Origin: Diphasiastrum complanatum
Taxonomy: Eukaryota; Streptophyta; Lycopodiopsida; Lycopodiales; Lycopodiaceae
Length of the DNA: 64,000 nucleotides
Direction of reading: 5' to 3'
Assembly (NCBI GenBank): GCA_029204225.1
Contig: CM055107.1
Coordinates: forward strand, 13,884,900 to 13,948,899
The number at the start of each line of letters is the position of its first letter. The first letter of the stretch is position 1. The notes below the pieces were generated by a model. That model saw nothing but the letters and a program-made list of their open reading frames with translations. It was not told the DNA's origin and searched no databases. Of this stretch, positions 10,343 through 22,613 are shown one piece after another. The position numbers were made by a program, and so were the translations under genes.

Positions 10343-11080
10343 ATTGTAAGAGCAAGACAAAGAGCATATCTACGATGAATTTTATGCACAAAAAAACGTG
10401 AAAAAAGGAGGCACTGGCCATGGCCATTAGCCATGTTTTTTTTGTTGTTGTTCATTGCTGAAAAATGGCTATGATAGTCACATTTTTCTTACACAAAATG
10501 GTTGCTGGAAATGAAGTTATGATAGGCGGTTGGCGCACCTCTATCTAGGAGGTGGGTGACCAAAAACAATATAAAATGATGATAAAAAAAATTGTCACAA
10601 CAACGATGATGAGCAGGGAAGCAAAGCTTAAGATATGAAATTAGCAAAAATGTGGAGCTAAATCATTGTCTCTCTCAAGTAAAAAATGCATGATAGCTCA
10701 CCAAAAACATGTAAGAGCAAAAAGCCAGCCTAGTGGTGAAGAGTGTAACTTAAAAAGATGTTGTAAGATCAATGTCCAAGAGGGACGCAGAGAGAAGAAG
10801 AGAGTAGATAAAAGAGAGGAGAATAGGGAGGAAGAATGGTTGTTCAATATGCCACGTATAAATAGCCACTATCTCTTCTATTAAGTCAGCAAAGGTGACC
10901 TGTAGAAGAAGCAACCCGGTAGCTTGTAGAAGAAGCCAACATTTCTACCCGTTGGATCATATGCTTCAGATCTTGACAATTGAATGTAAACCATATGGAA
11001 CTTGAAGAGGTGCTTAAATTAAGAAAAACCAATCTTTTTACTTACGAAGAAATCTTCGAGATGTCGATCATTAGATACTA

Positions 11081-11083
<3 letters not shown>
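10343..11083. other. Gene-free stretch
   Basis: Only short frames are seen. A palindromic 'ggccatggcc' occurs near 10425 and a basic low-complexity frame near 10666-10884. No gene is supported. Confidence 0.4.

Positions 11084-11135
<52 letters not shown>
11084..11135. repeat. (GA)n microsatellite, about 52 bases
   Basis: Uninterrupted GA dinucleotides. The Arg-Glu repeat frame read through it is an artefact. Confidence 0.95.
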
Positions 11136-11137
<2 letters not shown>

Positions 11138-11603
11138 TGCTTTTCCAAATAGGTGGAAGAGACCCTTCAAAGAATGCCCTTCAATAGAAGGCCTCAGAAG
11201 GGTCATGGACCTCGTTAACGTTGTTTATTGAATTAAATTATCTATTGTGGCCCAAGTTCCAAGGTCCATGTAGTAAATTATAGGCCTCAAAATATAATAA
11301 AGTCTTAACAAAGGTTTTACATCACAAGTGACATTCCCTCTCACTTAAATAAAACTTACGGAGTGTAAAATGTATAAATCGCTTGATTTATGTGATGCTT
11401 GATATATCCTTGTAATAATTCTGGATAGAAACTTTTTTTTTTTTTGATTATTTTGTGGGCAATATGGGTATCGAAGTAAAGCTCTAATTAAAAGCAATAC
11501 ATTTGTATAGGTTGCCGAATGTTTGGGGTACAGGATGGTCCAGTTCAGGTCCATTAACTCCTACTGGAGGGGTGAAAAAAAAAATTATATTATGCTTTTT
11601 TTT

Positions 11604-11692
11604 TGCCACGTTTCTGGTCCAGAAACGCATTTCTCCGTTTCTGAGAAACGCGTTTTTAGAAACGTGTTTGCCCGGAAACGCCTATGGTCACA
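11604..11692. repeat. GAAACG/CGTTTC motif cluster
   Basis: The unit GAAACG(C/T) and its complement occur about seven times within 90 bases, for example 'ccagaaacgcatttc', 'gtttctgagaaacgcg', 'tttagaaacgtg' and 'cggaaacgcc'. Alternating orientations give a strongly palindromic block, like a subterminal region of a DNA transposon. No partner end was found. Confidence 0.5.
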
Positions 11693-11699
11693 AGATTCA

Positions 11700-14080
11700 T
11701 AGCAAGCTAAACGTGAGAATTTGGGTGTTCTATACAATGAGGATGAGGTCATTGGCCATTTTATTCTCAAGGTCTTAAGATAACAAAACATTTTTTATTT
11801 TAAACTAACTAAGACGCTACACCGCAACGAGCTTACCTGAACTGAAATATTTTGGTGAATAGAATACCATTTTTTTGGACATAGGAGTCCTTGAAAGTTC
11901 TGCTCTCTTAAAGACTGCCAATCCCACGTGACTAACTTTGAACCACTCCCCAAAAAAAATCTAATATGACTATCAAATTACAATGCAGAAAAAAAAGTAG
12001 CACCGTAGCATTTGTGAGGAGTGATCGTGGACACGTGGCATCACCGGGTTGGTTAAGAACAGCCCAGTTCTGAGCCATAGCAAGGCTTCTAAAATGTTTT
12101 GAATCTCCACCGTACATACACAAATGCTGCATATGGTATTCGTCATCCAATGGTGGGCTACTTGCTGTAGCCTCACTGCTCCAGCAGCTCGGGGTGCTAC
12201 AGCAGATAGCCCACCTCTGTATGACAAATACCTTGTACATAGTATCCATTATGTCACCAAAAGTAATTTTCCAAGATCTGTAACCACTCTTCCACATTGA
12301 TTGTACTTGCAATTCTGATATAAGAATGGAAAACATTGGTATGCCGGTTGGACTCACTGTCCTCTACATCATTCACATGGACTACCTCATATCTGTCATC
12401 ATCACCTTCACAGTCAGTTACAATTTCAGATCTACGCCTGTTCGTATTGACCTTTACCTTATTACTAGTTTGCATATTAGTCCCTGTCATTCTGGACTTT
12501 GTATTGATCACACTGATCCTGTTCCCATCTTCGTCTTCAAGCTCTAGCTTGCTCTTCATACTTGGGCTCTACCTTACACTCTGAATCCAATTTTTTTAGT
12601 AAGCTATTCTATATAAGGTAGAGTATTGAACGTATGTTAACATATGTTGATCTTTACCTTAAGAGTATGACCAGACCACTAACAGTTACTAATCAGGTCG
12701 GACTCAGCAGATAATGACCAAAGACCCCTAAGGTAAGAATCAAGAGTTGATATTGATAATATTTGGATCGTGATCATGGTCAATGAGAATGTACCTATAA
12801 ATTGATCTTACTTCAAGATATAATCTAATGCAACAGTATGCAGGAAGGTGTGATTTTGTTATGGTATTGACAGGTATCAATCCAATAAATTGAACAGACA
12901 TTGAAAAGTGGTGGTCACCCATGGCTTACCAAGGCTCAAAAGGTAATACATATGTGTTAGCAGGCAATAAAGTTTTTTCAGGTATTGCCTAGTATTTGCT
13001 GCTGCTGGCGGATTGAATTTGATCAATAATGACTCAATCTTAGTAAATGTGCAGAATAAGACACACGCATAGGATAGAATTTCCCAAACACATTGTAGTC
13101 AAATTTAGCTTTAACAAGTTATTGGACCGGATGTACAGAGACTCAAAACTAGCTGTTACCGCATCCGAACTCTATGGACACTGTCCTCACATGAATTGAA
13201 ATAATTCTAGTGAACAAACAGGTACAAAACATACAGCATAGGCCAGAGCCAACCAGTTTGCAAGTTCTTTCAAAATTAAATTGATGTGCCCTCAATTTTT
13301 TTCACAAGTCATCTCGGTCCGCCCATTGGTCTATTTTACAACAAAGCAGTGTTTCAATTTTGTTATAGCTCGGAAATTTCAGCAATGAAATGTCACTCAA
13401 GAAAAGGGTTGGAGTGAAATACCTGCATGTATTCAAAAAAAGTGTTGGAATGAAGTACCTGCTATACTTGACACTCCCATATACAAAATTAGATTCTGGG
13501 GACCCAAGTTTGAGAACAAGAGAATACCAAAGTACTCCAATTTCCAGTTTTATCATCAGCATTAATCACTAGTTTAAGAAAATAATTGATTGAGAAGTTG
13601 ACGATGTCTATTGCAGAAAAATATTACACTTGAACAGGGTCAAATTTCAATACTCTATTGCGATTTGTTAAATCAAGTGATGAGAATGCGAAGCAACCAA
13701 GTTACCACGTGAGCTTCTAGATATATATCATCTAATATATGAATGGTAATACCTGCAGTGCATTGGATATGTGTTAGCAAAATCCACTTTCCAGAGAATG
13801 CAGCAGAGAATCAGGCTACTTCGATCTTATGCTATTTTTCTACATAGAAACAAAATGCAGAGAAATTTTCAAAGTGATGTTTAGATTCCAATGATCCAGA
13901 AGCAAGAATACTTTCCCAAACAAGATAAATATGACATAGAAGGATCAGCAGTGCAAGAACAGAACGGAAGCGTAAACTTTACTGACCAAATGCAGACAAG
14001 CTTATTCTTTGCTGTGTATATATAGTGATCAAGTGAGGGTAACAATCCCACAAGCAGCTAAGGTTGATCAGAGCTGCCTT
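11700..14080. other. Mostly gene-free stretch downstream of the F-box/kelch gene
   Basis: Moderately AT-rich sequence with short frames. A poorly supported frame at 12254-12559 is listed separately. The part next to 14163 would hold the 3' untranslated region and terminator of the F-box/kelch gene, but I cannot place a poly(A) signal with confidence. Confidence 0.4.
12254..12559 (-). CDS. Hypothetical ORF, 101 aa
   Basis: Open frame of polar composition with Asp/Glu-rich runs (VTDCEGDDDRYEVVHVNDVE) and a basic segment (KVKVNTNRRRS). It starts at an ATG and ends at a normal stop. The composition is more protein-like than neighbouring shadows, but no domain is recognised. It could be a single exon or a chance frame. 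Confidence 0.25.
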   Translation of the reverse strand: MKSKLELEDEDGNRISVINTKSRMTGTNMQTSNKVKVNTNRRRSEIVTDCEGDDDRYEVVHVNDVEDSESNRHTNVFHSYIRIASTINVEEWLQILENYFW

Positions 14081-14163
14081 TGAATTTGTCTAAAATGAGT
14101 TCCAACTTTGCATTTACGAATCTGAGACCAGCTGCCCCATCTCCAAAACCAAATTTCTCAAAT

Positions 14164-15306
14164 CTATGCCTTCATAACTGCACAGTTGAAAACAAAGGCC
14201 TGTCCATTCCAGGTCTGGGCTACTCTGCGCCAGGATTGAGTGTCAGGCCTCCAGGCGTCAATGAATGGTATTTCTGGATCAGAGCCTCCAATTAACCACA
14301 GTTCATTACCAACAGCCTTAAATCCTAAGCCCCATCCATGCGATTGCGGATTGGGTAGGCGTCCAGGGGCACCACCGACTACTGCCCATCTATTACTGGA
14401 CTTATTGTACTTCTTGAGGAGGCCATTAGGATGGTCCCAAGCATACAACTTATTGCCTACAACAGCTACAAGGGGTGGTGCAGGTGCCAATGTTCCACCC
14501 TGCAAGCGCACAGACTCAGGCCACATATACGGCACCAATGTCCATCGTCTTGTTCGTGGGTTATAGCATTCCGCTGAGGTATATGCCTCATCCTTCTCAT
14601 TAGACCCTCCTATGACATAGAAGCAACCATCCATGACAAATCCTGAGCATTCTTTTCTCGCAGTATGCATATCAGGTAACATCTGCCACCTGTTTGTCTG
14701 CGAAAAAAACATTTCAGCACTATTGAGCGGATCCCTGGAGGCAAACCTTGCCCCTCCTGCCACAAATGCAGCACTGTCACTTGTGGCCGAGGCGAAAAGG
14801 CAGCGGCTTACATTCATTGGAGGTGCAATCGACCACTCGTTTTCATCAAGACTGTATCTCCTGATCATGGGAAGTACTCTCATGCCTTGCAAAGAAGGCC
14901 CAACCATCAGAAGCTGGCGCCCTGCAACGAAGCATTCTTTATCACCCATAGCATAGCATTGATCCCAAGGAATTGATGGAAGCTCGTGCCAAACCATAAG
15001 CGCTGGATCCAGTGCATGAAATACTTCATGTCCCATCAATGTCATGTAAAGCCACGCCTCTGAGATTCCTTCCGCAGATCGAATTGGATAGATTACATCA
15101 GGTCTTAGGTTATCCCGCCAAGCTGTTGAAACTGATCTCAGTCTCTGATACATGCCCCTAGGAACTCTTGCCAAGCATTGCTGTGCAGCCCAATTGGGTA
15201 GACCAGGAATGATTGTTGAGAAATCATCACCACTGCTGCCTCCGGGGTCGTGATTCTCATCAAATCCCATCGTTGCATCATTGTCTAATGCACCTTCCTG
15301 GGACAT
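14164..15306 (-). CDS. F-box/kelch-repeat protein (SKIP11/At1g26930 type)
   Basis: Complete intron-less frame of 380 residues. An F-box lies at about residues 32-70 (IPGLPNWAAQQCLARVPRGM, then RSVSTAWRDNL). It is followed by about five kelch repeats (about 125-165, 168-212, 219-257, 275-310 and 325-370) with the expected Gly-Gly pairs (FVAGGARFAS, FYVIGGSNE, LWLIGGSDPE). The C-terminus FVFNCAVMKA matches the closing motif of the plant SKIP11/At1g26930/At1g74510 group. These proteins act as substrate receptors of SCF ubiquitin ligases: the F-box binds SKP1/ASK and the kelch propeller binds the target. The first Met is preceded by a purine at -3. Higher GC and an intact frame set it apart from the surrounding decayed elements. 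It is the only convincing host gene here. The target protein cannot be read from sequence. Confidence 0.93.
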   Translation of the reverse strand: MSQEGALDNDATMGFDENHDPGGSSGDDFSTIIPGLPNWAAQQCLARVPRGMYQRLRSVSTAWRDNLRPDVIYPIRSAEGISEAWLYMTLMGHEVFHALDPALMVWHELPSIPWDQCYAMGDKECFVAGRQLLMVGPSLQGMRVLPMIRRYSLDENEWSIAPPMNVSRCLFASATSDSAAFVAGGARFASRDPLNSAEMFFSQTNRWQMLPDMHTARKECSGFVMDGCFYVIGGSNEKDEAYTSAECYNPRTRRWTLVPYMWPESVRLQGGTLAPAPPLVAVVGNKLYAWDHPNGLLKKYNKSSNRWAVVGGAPGRLPNPQSHGWGLGFKAVGNELWLIGGSDPEIPFIDAWRPDTQSWRRVAQTWNGQAFVFNCAVMKA

Positions 15307-16640
15307 GGCAAATCCACTATTGCTTTGGGCCTCCTATCACACACTATACCTTCAGATTGAAACCCTAAACCCTACAGATCCGGAGCTTGCCTGACCCACC
15401 TGCAGTCAGCAGAATAGCACACTCATGTAGAATAAAAGTATGCTCCCCATGACAAATCCTCTAGGGAAGTGGTTTGTGATCTCAGGTATCAAACCTGCAA
15501 AGGGTTGATCTCAAGAAGTCATATTTCTGCCAAATAGGCTACTGTAGATAATTTTAAGGAAAATGGCATAAGGCTCCTTCTTCCATGCGCGCTTCTTTGA
15601 GAATCTGAGTTGAAAGAACAATTTTTGGTCCTTTGAAATTTTGTTCATCCCCGCTCACGCTCAAGGTGACAATACATCTTTCATGAGCCTGCAACCATCC
15701 TGACAGAAAAATCATCCTCTCTCTTTACTGGAAGTCTCAAAATTTCAACCTGAAGCCAGTAATAACGAAAGTAATTTACAAGCTCCCTGTCATATAGCGT
15801 TGATCCAGACAAGCCTGGTTCAGCTCACTTGACAATGACAAAAAAGAAGCAAGTTTTGGCAGTTTACAGCTGAAATCAAATATTATTTCCACGGCAGCAT
15901 CCAACTTCAAGGCAATAATGAGACTATTTCCCTCGATAGCACCTGATAAGCATCAAGTCTTAAGGGGAAACGCAATCAAGCTTTTGATACTCCAGATGAT
16001 CCTTATATAATGAGTGATCATTCTTGAAGGATGAAGCTAAAAACTAGGAAACAAAAGCTTCCTACAATAAAGCACCTAACCCAAGCTCAAGCATAACTGG
16101 AACTGAAAATTCCTACTCCTGCCTCAATCAAAGGTTTGGTTTGTCTTAACATAGACACCCCAGAGGCCATGCCCAGCAGCTTCAGAATCAACCACAGTAA
16201 TGGCACCCCCTCCATCACTGCCCAAACAGCCTCCGTCTTGCTTCACTATCCTCTACACAGTTTTGAGCTGAGCACACTAGTCTTTTCTAACTCCATTTGA
16301 AATGGAGAAAATCAGTCTCCTACATCCCTTTATCATCAGTTTCCTTGTATCTCTCATCTTTCTTTACAATCATCATCCTTTTCATCTTCTTCTTCTTCGA
16401 AGTTGTACCCCTCTCTTGCTCTGCTCTTTCGTGCTTTTGCTCTCAAGTACCAGCAGCAGCCTAAAGACACAACAAACCCAAACCCACCAGCTCCAGCAGC
16501 CAAAAGCCAAAAGCATTATATGCCAAAAACACACACACACACACAACCCCCCCCCCCCCCCCCCCCAAAAGCAATGGCATCTCCTGTGCGAGAGCTTTGG
16601 GCTCTAACCAATTTATAAATTTTGCCATTGCCTTCCATAT
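15307..16640 (-). promoter_or_regulatory. Upstream region of the F-box/kelch gene
   Basis: No other gene is found within 1.3 kb upstream of the start at 15306, so this should hold the 5' untranslated region and promoter. It contains a pyrimidine-rich stretch on the plus strand (16310-16440) and the AC and C runs at 16529-16566. I cannot place a TATA box or transcription start with confidence. Confidence 0.4.
16529..16566. repeat. (AC)n followed by a run of 20 C
   Basis: About nine AC units, then C from 16547 to 16566. Runs of this length are prone to length variation and sequencing error. Confidence 0.9.
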
Positions 16641-16710
16641 AGTCTATAGCAATGAAAACTCTCTAGGTAAAATTGCTCATTTGGCTTCATGAGACTCATT
16701 TAGGTAGATT

Positions 16711-16935
16711 TTGCCATTACATCTTAGTTTGGTCAATACTATGTAGAGCTCTCTTAAGTGAGATCATCCACAATGTGTACAAGTAGTACAATCACAATTC
16801 ATGTGAGGAGGGCTCCAATTGCCATTACATTTTAGTTTGGTCAATACCAAGTAAAGCTCTCGTAGGTGCAATCTTCCACAATCCGTTTGTGGGTCGCACA
16901 ATCACAATTTAAGTGAAAAGGGCTCTAATTGAAAG
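16711..16935. repeat. Two diverged tandem copies of about 110 bases
   Basis: 'gccattacat(c/t)ttagtttggtc' starts each copy (near 16713 and 16821). Each ends in 'agggctc(c/t)aattg'. No coding content. Confidence 0.7.
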
Positions 16936-17148
16936 GGATTACTCCTTATAAGAGATAAGCCAACACTAGAGCCCCTACATTGTTACGTCTCGAAGGGACT
17001 AAATATTTTGCTTGACTTCTTGGATGTTAAACACATGTCAAAACTAGCTCTTTAAAGAATAACAATGGTTTGTGGTAAATATCTAGCAAAATCCAAAAAA
17101 AAATCCAATGGTGTTGGGATTAGAACTCCATCCCTCAAGAGATAAGAG

Positions 17149-17162
17149 GGGGGGGGGGGGGG
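17149..17162. repeat. Poly(G) run of about 14 bases
   Basis: G run after 'aagaga'. Noted for completeness. Confidence 0.8.
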
Positions 17163-17350
17163 GATGTTGATGCTCAAGGCATTCTCTTACACGTGATGTC
17201 ATGTCACTTGAAAGGTAGTTGGGAGAGGCCAAGAAGTAATTGTGAGAGCTTCTCCCATGTGGCTATGACAATGATGAATGTATTCAAAGAAGTTCATAGG
17301 CTAGAGGTTGCTCAAAAATAATCGTGGATGAGCCACCACCTCACATTACT

Positions 17351-18240
17351 TTATTCTAAACAAACATTTAAGCTAACATGACTATGGTGCTTGCATATAA
17401 ACTCAAGTGGCTCTTTCCCTTCGATTGAAAAGGTGAATGCATATGACTTACGGGACCAATGTAGATTGAAGTAATCAGCTGCTACAATGATATAGTTTTT
17501 CTGCCCAATCAAAGAGGGTTTCACAGGTCCCACATAGTCAATGCCCCACTTTTCAAAGGGCAATTGAGCAGCCAGGGTTATTAAGGGCCTCATTCTTTTA
17601 TCGAGCACTCCTACCCCCTGTGACAAATATCACATTTTACGTAATACTTGTGGCAATCCTTAAATAGTGTGGACCACCAATATCCTGCTCTTAGGACCTT
17701 ATGTGATGTGGCATCACCAGCAAGTGACCTCCACACGTAGAGTCGTGGCATTCTCAAGGATAAATGGGACTTCATTGGACAGTACACACCTTTGGTAAAC
17801 GCCCTCAATGCCCTTCCTATACAACGTACTATCTATAACTTTGAATCTCAAAGCCTGAACTTTAAGCTTTTTTTTCTCGGCTTTTGATAGACCTTTAGGC
17901 AATTCTAAGGTGGTCAGGTAATGGGCTAAAGCTTGATACCATTGTGGTACTGCCTCGACATCCAATTTAAATATTTCATGATTCCCACCGTCCATTGGGT
18001 CAAATGGGACTTCTTGCGACCCATGTTCTTCAACAAATACATCAATGTGAGGTTGAAAATTCTTCAGGTCATCTACTTTCTTCTCTTGACTTTCTATCTC
18101 AAGGTCATCTTCCTCTACCAGGCTATAATCAGATAGACAATCCACCAAATTTTTGGCTTTGGGTGGTTTGTTTCTCAACTCATAATCGAATTCTCCTAGA
18201 CATTAGAGGAGTTTTGGCCACCAAAAGGGCCTTTTGTCAA
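17351..18240 (-). pseudogene. Ty3/gypsy RNase H-integrase fragment
   Basis: Read on the minus strand from 18240: the RNase H end (LGEFDYELRNKPPKAKNLVD), a spacer, an integrase zinc-binding region (GYWWSTLFKDCHKYYVKCDI) with the CxxC pair CDICHRG, and the start of the integrase core (LPFEKWGIDYVGPVKPS) with the first catalytic Asp. Reading frames change at least once near 17620. The core breaks off near 17351, so the second Asp and Glu regions and the LTR are missing. No linked LTR was found. It is a dead fragment of a gypsy element unrelated by position to those at 29185 and 56526. Confidence 0.8.
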
Positions 18241-19324
18241 GATGCTATTTTTGACTTTTCAACAATTCGACGTACACTTGGCCTAGTTATATATTTACAC
18301 CTATGAAAGACCGTAACATTGTTTGCCAGTCGATTTCTTTCTTGGAACTTTCCGGTCATATTTTTATACAATTCAAAACTCTCGCCGATCAGGGTCATGA
18401 TTGGACCGTTATTGCTGCCCGTGAGTATCCTGAGTGTTTGGGACCTAACACTTGTGGTCAAAGTAAGTCTATTTTGATCTCACCATAGTTAGAGTAACAT
18501 ATATGACTTACGAAAGAACGCCAACATTTATTACAAATTTCTTTATTTATTTTCATACTGATTCAACTACATTTTGTTTCAGACTTTGTTGTTCATCTTC
18601 TTTTAGCTTTGCAATGGCTTCCGGAAGCCGTAGACCACGAAGCAATATTGTCTCAGTTTTTGTTTGTAATGAAAAAGACTCTGATGGCTCTTGGATACCA
18701 TGTATCTATAGAAAATTTCACTGGGTTCTCATGCATCCCTCATCAAGAGGTGTTTTTGGTAAAAAGAGAAAATAAAATATGGATTATAGAATTTTTTGGA
18801 AGGTAGAATTTAGACTTCAAAGTTTCACCCGGTGGTCGATCCATTTCATAGGTCTTGATTCAACATGTCTACATGCATAAGGAAATTAGAGTGGAAGGCG
18901 TAAGTTCAAATGACAGACTCAAATGCAATTGTAAGTTTTGGAGAATTTTTTGCTTTGAGCTTTGCATTAATCATTTAGACGTGTATCTGAGTATTTAAAT
19001 GACATAACTTTATGGATTTGTGCAGATTTGTATCCATCAAGCATAATCGAATGGCAACCTATACAATCCCTTGTCGGCATCATGGACATTATTCATTCTG
19101 ATATTGGTCTTCTGCAATACAAGAACCGCTCCACGAGATCACTTTTGGATTCTTGTATTTTCTTCTATGATTCATTTTACACACCATCCAGTTTAGGTGG
19201 AAAATTAGAGGCGATATCATTACCCTCTTTCTCAAGCGAAGAATGGATTCCTCTAGATTCCACCATAGCAGAGATCTTCCGATCAAGGTTCTTTATGGAC
19301 ATTCAAAATTGTATGAAATGTAGC
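18241..19324. other. Unassigned stretch before E2 copy A
   Basis: Contains short plus-strand frames around 18609-18806 and 19028-19320 (for example YHVSIENFTGFSCIPHQEVF). The latter runs in frame into the Gag of E2 copy A at about 19325. The composition is protein-like but no family is recognised. It may be an exon fragment or a chance fusion. Confidence 0.3.
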
Positions 19325-21380
19325 ACAGGTTCAAAAAATGCTAACCTTGTGAAAAGTTTTGCCATTCAAAGAGTCTTGCCAAGTGTGGTTGACTTGCAAG
19401 AAATCTTATTGGCTGAAGAACATAGGTTGCAATAAAAGCTTGATGGTGCATCCTTGCAAGGTGGAGGTGACGAGGCTTTCTTCAAAAAAGGCAAAGTCAA
19501 AGGCAAAGGTAAAGGCAAAGGGAAATGGTCCAAAGGTGGTAACTCAGATCATGATGATCACTCTTCCTCCTCCTCTGCTACTTCTTTTAGAAAGAAAGAA
19601 AATTCAAAGTTCAAGTGCTTTTATTGTGGAATAAAAGGTCATTTTGCAAATGAATGTCATAAGAAGCAAAGTAATGAAGGTAGCAAGCAAAACAACTTTT
19701 GTACTTCTAATGAGGATCTAGATTCTTGTGATTATCTCACGATGTGTTCTTCAAGTCTAATGTCAAGTGGAAGTGACAAGGATTCATGGTGGATAGATAG
19801 TGGATCTAGTTCACACACATGACTAGTCACAAGGAGTTCTTTACTTCTTTGATCTCTTATGTTGGAACCAAGAAAGTGGTTCACATGCCAAATGGTGGTG
19901 AGTGTATGATCACAGTTATTGGCTCAATTCCTATTTGTCTTTCTACTAATAGGAATGCAAGGCTTGATGGTGTTCTTTACATCACTTTCAAGAAATTTGC
20001 TAAGTGTTGGCCAAATGTTAAAGAAAGGGTACAAGACAAAGTTTGTTGGAGATGTTTGCTTCATTACAAAGCGAGATGTCTTGATTGCTACAAGGTAGAC
20101 TTTACAAGCTTGATGCCTTTGTTATGTCCAACAAGAGGAATGAAATGGATGTTGGTGGTTCTCTCAACTTTCAAAAGTCAATTCCTAGCATCAATAAGAT
20201 TGGTAGATCTTATGCAAAGTCTAAAGAGCTTCCTTATGCTAGATCTAGGTTGAGATCTAATGAGCTTCTTGGAAGTAGTTATTGTTGTGCTAACTTGGCA
20301 ACTTTTGATGGATCTATGGTCAATGTTTTGGATCCATTGGATCTTGAAGATGGACTAGTGCTACCTACTAGTCAAATGGAGCCATGTGGTGCTAAATTAG
20401 TATCATGTCTGAACTCTTCTACTCATAGATTTCCAAGTCTTGGTGGCTCTTCAATGGAACTACATGGCAAGTGCAAAAATGAAAAAGGTAAGAAGAGATC
20501 TAACTTCATCAATGGAGGTGATGAAAACTCTTCTTTGGAAATGGTTGTTGCTAATGACTCATTTACTCATTTGGAAAAAGATGGTGCTTTGAGCATGTTT
20601 GAAGAAAAAGTTTCTTTTGTATCTTTATGTGATGAGTCCAAGAAAGTCATTTGTGCAACAAGTGATGTCACATGTATTCATAGAGAAAATAGATCAAAAG
20701 GTTCTATCATGAGACTTGGTGAGGAAGATCTCAAGTCAAAAGGGAGAGATGAATGTGAAGCGTTCAAAGTAGGATGTACTTTGAATGATGCTTTTGTGAA
20801 TGATAGTGAGGGTTCATTTTCATTACCTATATCAGTGATTAGAAGTCCAGGTTTGAAAAGAAAAAGTACTTCAATCATTCTTATGTTGAAGTTACTATGT
20901 ATTCTTTTCATGGCTTCTAATGTTCGAGATTCTTCCATTTCTTATGATGCAACTATCAAGAGGGAGATTGCTAACTTTGTGTGTGATCATTAAGAGGGAG
21001 TCTTGTGAAGGAAAGGGAAAAGGAAGAGTGACTCTTGGGAAGATCCAAGGCATAGATCTTACATCTATTCATCAACTCAAAGGATGCTATGATTGTGGTG
21101 GAATGTTCATGCATGATCAAGATGGCAAAAGGTTGGATGAAGAAGACTACATGGAGCAACTCAAGTGGCAATTTATTCAAGGCAAGGAAGATCTCATTGG
21201 TGAGCTCATTGAGGTTTGGTTTGAACTCAAATGGGCTGGTTTGATTAGGTTTGATACTCAACTTCATCTACTCTACTTCATGTTGGATAGAATTGTAGAA
21301 ATCTATCTTTTGGTTTATGATGGTGACATTGTTTTCACTAACTATAGTGAAAGGTTAAAATCAAGCAATGATGAGATCTT
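19325..21380 (+). pseudogene. E2 copy A: gag-protease element with conserved novel C-terminal region
   Basis: Begins inside Gag (NANLVKSFAIQRVLPSVVDL). A Gly-Lys-rich stretch, the zinc knuckle CFYCGIKGHFANEC and the protease motif WWIDSGSSSHT (Ala changed to Ser) follow. Frames shift near 19820 and 20050. From 20085 a 302-residue frame covers a region that is not standard copia pol (SYAKSKELPYARSR, then KSTSIILMLKLLCILFMASN, a likely membrane segment). Frame 20920-21453 continues it with a reverse-transcriptase-like remnant (EEDYMEQLKWQFIQGKEDLI, then IYLLVYDGDIVFTN). The copia RT active site YVDD corresponds here to YDGD. Copies B and C carry the same region, so it is a family feature. No 5' LTR is attached. 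Confidence 0.75.
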
Positions 21381-21527
21381 TCTTTTGTCTCTTGAATGCT
21401 TTGTCAAGTTCATGTGTATCAAAGGTAGCATTAATTTGCTTTGCCATTTCTAGATTTTGTAGCTGTGCAAAGATCTTGGCCAAGTATTTTGGGAGTCTGG
21501 ATCCATTCAAGATCCACTTTTTTCACA
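21379..21527 (+). repeat. 3' end of an E2 LTR fused to E2 interior
   Basis: From 'tttcttttgtctcttgaatg' to 'ccacttttttcaca' this matches the tail of the copy C LTR (minus strand, 61008-61160). It directly follows the RT-like remnant, so the rest of the interior and most of the LTR are deleted. Confidence 0.75.
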
Positions 21528-21539
21528 TGGTATCAGAGC
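21528..21539 (+). other. Primer binding site for initiator tRNA-Met
   Basis: TGGTATCAGAGC immediately follows an LTR end in CA. This is the standard copia PBS. It shows that the LTR piece at 21379-21527 acts as a 5' LTR relative to the DNA to its right, where about 170 bases of leader-like sequence follow before homology is lost. Confidence 0.8.
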
Positions 21540-21714
21540 TGGCTGGCTGTTATTTTTAGTAAGGTTTCCATTTATGGTGATATTTGGATGTTTGATCAAG
21601 TTTTAGCATGATTATGCATTGCATTGTTGATCAAATCTTACTAACCTTTGTTTGTTGAGTTGAACTTGTGGATCAAAAGCATATTTCAGGTCTATTGAAG
21701 ATCAGAGGCTGAGA

Positions 21715-22613
<899 letters not shown>

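Noticed and set aside
14240-14956. Plus-strand frames of 107-108 codons opposite the F-box/kelch gene
   Set aside because: Shadows of a real gene on the other strand, with no domain of their own.
18237-18806. Short frames suggesting a small basic protein (MASGSRRPRSN) and neighbours
   Set aside because: No family match, frames overlap and conflict; kept only as an unassigned stretch.
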